Shown piece after piece: positions 14,208 through 19,818 of a stretch of DNA of 19,818 bases (positions are counted from its first letter, which is position 1; the number at the start of each line of letters is the position of its first letter). The stretch comes from Desulfobacula sp. (GTDB lineage Bacteria; Desulfobacterota; Desulfobacteria; Desulfobacterales; Desulfobacteraceae), in assembly GCF_021107415.1 (NCBI RefSeq), contig NZ_JAIOSW010000338.1:1-19818 (forward strand). Reading direction: 5' to 3'. The position numbers and the translations under genes are program-made. The notes under the pieces were generated by a model, which saw only the letters and a program-made list of their open reading frames with translations, was not told the origin of the DNA and ran no database searches.

Positions 14208-15686
14208 TCAGTCATTCTTTTTCATATGGGGGAAAAGAATAACCTCCCTAATGGACGGAGAATCAGTCAGCAGCATCACAAGTCTGTCGATTCCAATGCC
14301 TTCACCTGCTGTTGGCGGCATTCCGTATTCAAGAGCCTTTACATATTCGGAATCCATGATATGGGCTTCTGAATTTCCTTCATCTCTTTGTCTGACCTGC
14401 ATTAAAAAACGATTGTTCTGATCTTCAGGGTCATTGATTTCAGAAAATCCATTGGCAATTTCCCTGCCGGCAATAAATAATTCAAACCGGTCGGTAAATT
14501 CCGGATTGTCATCGCTTTTTCTGGATAAAGGAGATACTTCCACAGGATAGCCGGTAATAAATGTAGGCTGGATTAACCTGGGTTCAACCAGAATATCAAA
14601 AAGTTTGGTTAAAATTTTGCCGTGACGGTCTTTTTTAGTAATCTGTATATTTTTTTCCTGTGCAAAATTAAGCAGGGATTCAGTATTATCTAATATTAGA
14701 GGATCAATTCCACCAATTGTCGTAAGAGATTCTATCATGGGAATACGCAGCCACCCTTTTTTCAAATCAATGGCCTGGCCCTGGTATTGGAGTGTTGTTG
14801 ACCCCAAAATCTCTTTTGCTATGGATTCAAACATCTCCTCGGTTAAATCCATAAGATCTTCATAGTCAGCATAGGCCTGGTAAAATTCAACCATTGTAAA
14901 TTCAGGATTGTGTCGGGTTGAAACCCCCTCATTTCTGAAATTTCGGTTAATTTCAAACACTTTTTCAAACCCACCCACCACCAGTCTTTTCAGGTATAAT
15001 TCCGGTGCAATTCTTAAAAACAGCTCCATTCCAAGGGCGTTGTGCCAGGTTTTAAAAGGAGTTGCTTCCGCGCCTCCGGCTAGAGGCTGCATCATGGGTG
15101 TTTCAACTTCCATGAATCCGTTTTCTTCGAAAAAACGTCTCATGGAAGCGATTATTTTACTTCTTTTTATAAAAATCTGCCTTGTATTCTCGTTCATTAT
15201 AAGATCAAGATAACGCTGGCGATATCGTTTTTCAGGATCTTTTATCCCGTGAAATTTTTCAGGAAGTGGTCTTACTGCCTTTGATAAGAGTCTGAATTCT
15301 TTTGCTAAAAGTGTCCACTCACCGGTTCTTGTTTGAAACAATGGCCCTTTAACCCCTATAAAATCACCGATATCAAGCTTTTTAAACAGAGAATAAGTTT
15401 CATCGCCCACTCCATTTTTTTGTATATATACCTGAAGTTGATCAGAACCTTCTTTAAAGCGTATAAAAGATGATTTTCCCATTTTATTAATAGCCATCAT
15501 TCTTCCTGCCATAGAGAACTCATCACCTTTTTCCCCTAAAGAATCAGGGTTATTTTCAATGATTTTTTTAAGTTCTTTTATAGAGCATGATGGTTTAAAA
15601 TCATTGGGATAAAGGTTAACCCCCATATCTTTCAACCCATCTATTTTTTCTTTTCTAAATTGTATCAGCTTGCTTTCTTTGTCCAT
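14208..15686 (-). CDS. lysS: lysyl-tRNA synthetase, class II
   Basis: The enzyme charges tRNA-Lys in the cytoplasm. The 492-residue length is standard for class II LysRS. An N-terminal OB-fold anticodon-binding domain spans about 55-140. The catalytic core follows, with motif 1 near FMEVETPMMQP (191-201), GGAEATPF (204-211), motif 2 as FEINRNFRNEG (244-254) plus RHNPEF, and motif 3 as GIGIDRL (463-469) before the FPHMK end. PEKRYRQRYLDL (151-162) is a hallmark stretch just before the core. It is the first gene of the long envelope transcript and is followed by lolC after four bases. Such a lysS-lolC-lolD-bamA order is, from memory, common in Desulfobacterota. A possible promoter lies in the 105 bases upstream. 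Confidence 0.96.
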   Translation of the reverse strand: MDKESKLIQFRKEKIDGLKDMGVNLYPNDFKPSCSIKELKKIIENNPDSLGEKGDEFSMAGRMMAINKMGKSSFIRFKEGSDQLQVYIQKNGVGDETYSLFKKLDIGDFIGVKGPLFQTRTGEWTLLAKEFRLLSKAVRPLPEKFHGIKDPEKRYRQRYLDLIMNENTRQIFIKRSKIIASMRRFFEENGFMEVETPMMQPLAGGAEATPFKTWHNALGMELFLRIAPELYLKRLVVGGFEKVFEINRNFRNEGVSTRHNPEFTMVEFYQAYADYEDLMDLTEEMFESIAKEILGSTTLQYQGQAIDLKKGWLRIPMIESLTTIGGIDPLILDNTESLLNFAQEKNIQITKKDRHGKILTKLFDILVEPRLIQPTFITGYPVEVSPLSRKSDDNPEFTDRFELFIAGREIANGFSEINDPEDQNNRFLMQVRQRDEGNSEAHIMDSEYVKALEYGMPPTAGEGIGIDRLVMLLTDSPSIREVILFPHMKKND

Positions 15687-15709
15687 AAATATTTACCTTC
15701 ATATTCTTA

Positions 15710-15722
15710 CTGCATCTTGCAG
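15710..15722. other. small hairpin in the pilS-lysS gap
   Basis: CTGCA-TCT-TGCAG forms a five-base-pair stem with a three-base loop, 24 bases before the lysS start. On the plus strand it is followed by a T-rich run, but no plus-strand gene ends here. On the minus strand it lies in the lysS leader and has no T tail, so it is not a good terminator for pilS. Confidence 0.25.
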
Positions 15723-15754
15723 ATTGTTTTATTTTCATTTTGATAAAACATGAA

Positions 15755-15784
15755 TAAATAGCCTAGTTAACATGAAAATGTCAA
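15755..15784 (-). promoter_or_regulatory. possible sigma-70-type promoter of the lysS-lol-bam-lpx operon
   Basis: On the minus strand a perfect TTGACA (15784-15779) is followed after 18 bases by TATTTA (15760-15755), a three-of-six match to TATAAT. It lies between the pilS stop and lysS, about 70 bases before the lysS start. The -35 is convincing and the -10 is weak. Confidence 0.35.
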
Positions 15785-15791
15785 GATTTTG

Positions 15792-17114
15792 TTATTTGTT
15801 GCCTTTTGATGGGGTAGAATTTAAAAGAACTTTAAAAACCGACCCCTTCCCAGGGGTGGATTCAAAATCAATCATACCGTTATAAGTATCAATCAATCTA
15901 TGAATAATTGAAAGGCCAAGGCCGGTCCCTTCGGGTTTGGTTGTATAGAAGGGATCAAAAATATGACTGGAATCTTTCTGACTAATCCCAATACCAGTGT
16001 CTTCAACGGTTATATAAATGCGGTTATTTCTTGCTGATCTAAGTTGGATTTTGATCTCTCCGTGACCCTCTATGGATTGAGCTGCATTTTTCAATAAATT
16101 CCATAGGATTTGACTGAAATGCGAAGGATCCATGAACACACAAATATTTTTATTCATATTTGTACTGAGGCTGATTTTTTTATTCCATTCAGGGTCATTT
16201 AAAAAAAGCTCAATTGTTTCTTCAATGGCATCAGTCAATTTTATTTCAACTGCATTATTTGTATGAGGTTTTGCAAAAAGTCTGATATCATTAACAATAT
16301 TTTTAAGACGATCTGTTTCCCGTAAAATAATCTGCATTAGCTTATCTTCATAAGAACCTGATTTTGTATCTTCCCTGAGCAGTTGAATCGAACCGGATAA
16401 GGAAGCTAACGGATTTTTAATTTCATGTGCTATGCCCGAGATCATTTCATCCATGGCAGCCATTTTTTCGACCCGTTTCAAGTGTTCCTGGATAATTTTT
16501 AAGTCCTGTTTAGCGCCTTTTGTCTGAAGCGCCAGAATACCGCTGAGGATTGCTACAGCAAAACAGGCCACAATGACAATAATGATCCTGTAAATAATAT
16601 GACTCTCATCAATCGAATTTGCGAGATAAAATTTATCCAAAAAAGGTGTGATAACTTTATAGTATTCCAACTCAATCAAAATGCCATATTGAATACATGA
16701 AATTGTGGCAATGATTAAGCTGCCCTTTTGAAGCAACAGCATGGAAGTATAAATAATGACAACCAGGTAAAGAAAAGTAAACATACTGTCATAACTGCCC
16801 GTAACAAAAATAATGGCGGTTACAATAAATGTATCTACAATGGTTTGTAAATATGCCAGAACTTTCTCTTTTTTAAATTTATTGAGCCAGATCAAATAAA
16901 TAATTGAAAAGATCAAAATACATGCAGCAATATTATATAAGGATAAAAATGGCTGTGAAAAAAAGGAAAGGTTTTCCCCGGAAGAAAAAATAAGGCAGGA
17001 TACAATCAGAATGGTGGCAAAAACAACCCTTGACAGAACAATCCATTTGATTTGAATTGAAAAATCCGTGTTGTCGTGAAAATGATTGTTTTTCATGTAT
17101 TTATTGAATGGCAC
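15792..17114 (-). CDS. membrane sensor histidine kinase, PilS-like
   Basis: This is a two-component sensor kinase in the inner membrane. The N-terminal half has about six hydrophobic spans (about 24-44, 58-78, 90-105, 112-128, 133-150 and 174-196), an arrangement typical of PilS. Then come a HisKA domain with GIAHEIKNPLASL (227-239, phospho-accepting His230) and a HATPase_c domain with WNLLKNAAQ (338-346), EDTGIGI (371-377), FDPFYTTK and EGTGLGLSI (395-403). There is no PAS domain in the usual position. The listed GTG start overlaps the end of pilC by 14 bases; an in-frame ATG at 17096, five bases after the pilC stop, is equally possible, and neither has a good ribosome-binding site, which suggests coupling. 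Position after pilC suggests control of pilin genes, but no pilR-type regulator follows: the next gene is lysS. Confidence 0.85.
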   Translation of the reverse strand: MPFNKYMKNNHFHDNTDFSIQIKWIVLSRVVFATILIVSCLIFSSGENLSFFSQPFLSLYNIAACILIFSIIYLIWLNKFKKEKVLAYLQTIVDTFIVTAIIFVTGSYDSMFTFLYLVVIIYTSMLLLQKGSLIIATISCIQYGILIELEYYKVITPFLDKFYLANSIDESHIIYRIIIVIVACFAVAILSGILALQTKGAKQDLKIIQEHLKRVEKMAAMDEMISGIAHEIKNPLASLSGSIQLLREDTKSGSYEDKLMQIILRETDRLKNIVNDIRLFAKPHTNNAVEIKLTDAIEETIELFLNDPEWNKKISLSTNMNKNICVFMDPSHFSQILWNLLKNAAQSIEGHGEIKIQLRSARNNRIYITVEDTGIGISQKDSSHIFDPFYTTKPEGTGLGLSIIHRLIDTYNGMIDFESTPGKGSVFKVLLNSTPSKGNK

Positions 17115-18312
17115 CCGCCATTGTAAAAATCGGCAGATACATTGAAATTACAAGTCCGCCAACAAGCACACCGAGAAAAACAAGCATAAAGGGCTCTATC
17201 ATATCCGTCAGGTTTTTAACGGACTGGTCCACTTCATCATCATAAAAATCAGCAATTTTTTCCATCATTGTATCCAGCGCACCGGTTGATTCTCCAACTG
17301 CTATCATTGAGCATACCATGGAAGGGAAAACACCGCTTTCAAGCAATGGATCTGCCATTGACCGTCCTTCTGCAATGCCGGTTTTAACATCCTGAATAGC
17401 AAATTCGATAATTTTATTTCCAGATGTTTTCGCTACAATATCAAGGACTTCAAGAATTGATACACCACTTGAGAGCATTGTGCTGGTGGTTCTTGTAAAT
17501 TTCGCAACAGCTACTTTCCTGATGAGGATACCGATAACAGGCAGTCTTAAAAACATGTCGTCCATGAAAATACGACCTTTTTGGGAGGCATAGGTTCGTT
17601 TGGTAAGAAACGAGACTACGATTATCCCTCCGATTATATATCCGATATTGCGAATGGCAAATTCACTTAGAGCGATTACAATTAATGTCGGTGTTGGTAA
17701 GGTTGCTCCAAAGTCGGCAAACATTTCTGAGAAAACAGGTATAACGAAAACAAGTATAACGGATACGACAATGGCCGCAACAATAAGGGTAATAATCGGA
17801 TAGGTCATGGCACCCTTTACCTGTCGCTTCAGCTTGGCCATTTTTTCCATATATGCAGACAGCCGTTTTAAGATGATATCGAGGATACCACCTGCCTCTC
17901 CGGCTGCAACCATATTGATGAACAACTCATTAAACACTTTTGGAAATTTTTTCAAAGCATCTGCAAAAGTTTCACCGGATTCAACAGATTCTTTGATTTT
18001 TTTTAAATTCTTTTTAAAGGTCGGATTTTCCTGTTGTGATTGAAGAATATCAAGGCATTGAAGAAGCGGCAACCCCGCATCAATCATTGTGGAAAACTGT
18101 CTTGAAAATATAATAACCTCACTGTCTTTGACTTTAGGCTGGAGGAATTTTATTTTTTCAAAAATATCTTTTGGTTTTTTTTTGACTTTAGTCGGGGTAA
18201 TTTTTCGTCGTTGGAGACTATGTTTTACCTGATCAGGAGACTCTGCCTCCATTTCACCTTTGACTTTTCTTCCTTTGGGATTTTTCCCCTTCCATTCATA
18301 AATAGTGGGCAT
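17101..18312 (-). CDS. pilC: type IV pilus / type II secretion inner-membrane platform protein, PilC/GspF family
   Basis: PilC is the inner-membrane platform on which the assembly ATPases turn to add pilin subunits. The 403 residues contain two homologous T2SSF cytoplasmic domains. The first (about 66-190) has SRQFSTMIDAGLPLLQ (70-85) and GEAGG (138-142); the second (about 268-392) has TRTTSTMLSSGVSILE (273-288) and GESTG (340-344). Three membrane spans lie at about 170-195, 220-236 and 372-392, ending MYLPIFTMAGAIQ. A short N-terminal region (YEWKGKNPKGRKVKGEMEAE, 5-24) is typical of PilC/GspF. A GAAGGA lies five bases before the ATG. The gene is first in its transcript, divergent from the DHH/CBS gene, with pilS overlapping its end; no pilB, pilT or pilin gene is in view. 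PilC is favoured over GspF because of the adjacent PilS-like kinase. Confidence 0.9.
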   Translation of the reverse strand: MPTIYEWKGKNPKGRKVKGEMEAESPDQVKHSLQRRKITPTKVKKKPKDIFEKIKFLQPKVKDSEVIIFSRQFSTMIDAGLPLLQCLDILQSQQENPTFKKNLKKIKESVESGETFADALKKFPKVFNELFINMVAAGEAGGILDIILKRLSAYMEKMAKLKRQVKGAMTYPIITLIVAAIVVSVILVFVIPVFSEMFADFGATLPTPTLIVIALSEFAIRNIGYIIGGIIVVSFLTKRTYASQKGRIFMDDMFLRLPVIGILIRKVAVAKFTRTTSTMLSSGVSILEVLDIVAKTSGNKIIEFAIQDVKTGIAEGRSMADPLLESGVFPSMVCSMIAVGESTGALDTMMEKIADFYDDEVDQSVKNLTDMIEPFMLVFLGVLVGGLVISMYLPIFTMAGAIQ

Positions 18313-18362
18313 ATTAATCCTTCTCGTAATTTATCAAACCAAGGTAACTTTTATATAATTTA

Positions 18363-18390
18363 AGTATACCAAAATCAGATCAATTGTAAA
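18363..18390 (-). promoter_or_regulatory. probable promoter of pilC-pilS
   Basis: On the minus strand TTTACA (18390-18385, five of six) is followed after 16 bases by TATACT (18368-18363, five of six), about 50 bases before the pilC ATG. This is the best sigma-70-like match in the window. Confidence 0.5.
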
Positions 18391-18428
18391 ATCCAAACAG
18401 ATATACTATATAAATTTTATCAATTGAT
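18379..18428 (+). repeat. paired ATCAATTG elements in the divergent promoter region
   Basis: ATCAATTG occurs at 18379-18386 and again at 18419-18426, exactly 40 bases apart, close to four helical turns. The second is part of the perfect 10-base palindrome ATCAATTGAT (18419-18428). They bracket the plus-strand -10 element and overlap the -35 region of both divergent promoters, so an operator pair is conceivable. In AT-rich DNA this could be chance. Confidence 0.3.
18384..18412 (+). promoter_or_regulatory. possible promoter of the DHH/CBS gene
   Basis: TTGTAA (18384-18389, four of six) and TATATA (18407-18412, four of six) are separated by 17 bases, about 35 bases before the plus-strand start. 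The -35 element overlaps, face to face, that of the pilC promoter. Confidence 0.35.
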
Positions 18429-18446
18429 TACAACAGGAGTTATTTT

Positions 18447-19818
18447 TTGACTAAAAGAAATAAAACCATTAAAGCAGAAACGATTATTACCAGTCATATT
18501 AATGCAGATTTTGATGCCGTCGCATCAATGCTGGCAGCTCAAAAATTATACCCTGGTTCGGTTATTATTTTCCCCGGGTCACAGGAAAAAAATTTACGGG
18601 ACTTTTTTATCAGTTCCACAAGTTACCTGTTTAACATGGCAGACCCTGATTCCATAGACTTTTCACAAACATCGAAACTTGTGATTGTTGACACCAGACA
18701 AAAAAGCAGATTGACTCAGGTATCTGAATTACTCAACAAAAAAAATATTAAAATAGATATCTATGATCATCATCCGGCCATGGAGGGCGATGTAACAGGT
18801 TCTTTTGAAATTATCAGGCAAACCGGTGCAACAACAACCATATTAACGACATTGTTACAGGAAAAAAAGATTTTTCCCAACCCCGAAGAAGCCACCATTA
18901 TGGCCTTGGGAATATATGAAGATACAGGGTCATTTACATATTCCTCCACTACAAAGGAAGATTTTGAACAGGCAGCCTTTCTTTTGTCCTGTGGTGCTAA
19001 TTTAAATACCATAGTCAGTTTTGTGGTTAAGGAAATTAAATCCGAACAGATTACGTGGTTGAATGAATTGTTAAATGAAATGACCACCCATAAAATAAAT
19101 GGGGTTAATATTCATATGTCTGTCATTTCTTCTCCTTCATACATTACGGATCTGGCAACAATTGTTCAAAAAGTTGTCAGAATGGAAAGCCTTGATGTCT
19201 TTTTTGCCATCATTTTAATGGATAATAAAATTAATATCATTGCAAGAAACAGGATACCCGAGGTTGATGTTGGCAAGATACTTTCAAAATTCGGCGGCGG
19301 CGGCCATTCTTATGCTGCTTCTGCAAAGGTTGACAATCATACCCTGGCTCAGGTTGAGATGATGCTTATTGAACAGCTTCAAAAAGACGTAAAGAGTATT
19401 CAGATAGCAAAAAATCTGATGACCTCACCTGCTATCACCATTGAGCCCCATGTTACTTGTAAAACAGCCGGCAATATGATGACACGATATAATATCAATA
19501 CATTATTGGTTGTTGATAAAAAAAAGAATTCCTATGAAGGATATATTACTCGGCAGGTTATAGAAAAAACACACCATCACAAGCTGTCCCAACTTCCGGT
19601 GAAAGAATACATGAATTCTGAGATCAGCTATATTTCTTCTGACGCTGACATCTCCCAAATTGAAAATATTATTATTGAAGGAAAGCACAGAATTCTACCT
19701 GTTATTGACAATGGGTGGATTAAAGGCGTTATTACCCGTACAGATCTGTTGAATTATTTAGTGCAGCATAACAAAGCACTCAAAAAAAATGAAACAGAAC
19801 CGGAGTTTAAAAGAAATG
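18447..19818 (+). CDS. DHH - DHHA1 - CBS - CBS protein, probable N-terminal half of a tRNA nucleotidyltransferase (CCA-adding type), cut by the window edge
   Basis: A TTG start preceded by CAGGAG gives 457 codons with no stop up to the last base, so the gene continues outside the window. The DHH phosphoesterase part shows motif I HINADFDAVAS (17-27), VDT (81-83), motif III DHHPA (107-111) and the EDTG motif (158-161). The DHHA1 part ends in GGGGHSYAASA (283-293), the substrate-binding glycine motif. Two CBS domains follow (about 318-378 and 383-445), and the visible end is charged and linker-like. In Desulfobacterota this order usually continues into a poly(A) polymerase/CCA-adding nucleotidyltransferase domain, giving a protein of roughly 850-900 residues; that half is not seen, so the function is inferred from architecture. 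It could instead be a stand-alone DHH phosphoesterase with CBS domains. It is the only confident plus-strand gene here, divergent from pilC. Confidence 0.88.
   Translation, partial: MTKRNKTIKAETIITSHINADFDAVASMLAAQKLYPGSVIIFPGSQEKNLRDFFISSTSYLFNMADPDSIDFSQTSKLVIVDTRQKSRLTQVSELLNKKNIKIDIYDHHPAMEGDVTGSFEIIRQTGATTTILTTLLQEKKIFPNPEEATIMALGIYEDTGSFTYSSTTKEDFEQAAFLLSCGANLNTIVSFVVKEIKSEQITWLNELLNEMTTHKINGVNIHMSVISSPSYITDLATIVQKVVRMESLDVFFAIILMDNKINIIARNRIPEVDVGKILSKFGGGGHSYAASAKVDNHTLAQVEMMLIEQLQKDVKSIQIAKNLMTSPAITIEPHVTCKTAGNMMTRYNINTLLVVDKKKNSYEGYITRQVIEKTHHHKLSQLPVKEYMNSEISYISSDADISQIENIIIEGKHRILPVIDNGWIKGVITRTDLLNYLVQHNKALKKNETEPEFKRN

Noticed and set aside
15687..15791. Rho-independent terminator after the pilS-like gene
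   Set aside because: The only hairpin has a five-base-pair stem and lacks a T run on the minus strand; readthrough into lysS or another mode of termination cannot be excluded.
18313..18446. A tRNA or small RNA gene in the largest intergenic gap
   Set aside because: The stretch is very AT-rich, shows no cloverleaf or strong stem, and is well explained by two divergent promoters and their ribosome-binding sites.

Overview
The window looks like chromosome of a low-G+C, Gram-negative bacterium of the Desulfobacterota, most likely near the Desulfobacterales (sulfate reducers). This is inferred from a complete lipid A and BamA gene set that uses LpxI, from a lysS-lolC-lolD-bamA-skp-lpxD-lpxA-lpxI-lpxB order, and from a CCA-adding-type gene with fused DHH and CBS domains. 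No rRNA or species marker is present, so the placement is provisional. No tRNA, rRNA, CRISPR array or intact insertion sequence was seen, and no stretch longer than 300 bases lacks a gene.

Layout. Almost everything is on the minus strand and is transcribed from right to left. (1) At the right end, a DHH/CBS gene (plus strand, cut by the window edge) diverges from pilC-pilS, which encode a type IV pilus or type II secretion platform protein and a membrane histidine kinase. (2) A long envelope operon follows: lysS, lolC, lolD, bamA, skp, lpxD, lpxA, lpxI, lpxB and a CNNM/CorC-type membrane protein, ending at a probable terminator near 3821-3847. Together these genes make the lipid A disaccharide precursor (LpxA, LpxD, LpxI, LpxB), chaperone and insert outer-membrane proteins (Skp, BamA) and release lipoproteins (LolCD). 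(3) A small lipoprotein gene with a DUF1566-like region sits alone between operons. It differs in base composition, is flanked by imperfect direct repeats, and lies beside a possible transposase remnant. (4) At the left end is an aromatic amino acid cluster, pheA-aroE-aroA.

Two normally essential or near-essential genes are broken as read. bamA has a single in-frame TAA at codon 742, followed by perfectly continued coding sequence to the normal C-terminal Phe. aroA shifts frame after a deletion of roughly 19 bases near codon 271, and its other half continues in another frame to the window edge. Either the sequence carries errors, or these are real lesions, or readthrough occurs. Read coverage is needed before biological conclusions.

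Otherwise this is mostly an ordinary housekeeping region. The most interesting points are the extra N-terminal domain on BamA, repeated palindromic motifs overlapping the ribosome-binding regions of lpxI and lpxB, and the lipoprotein cassette.
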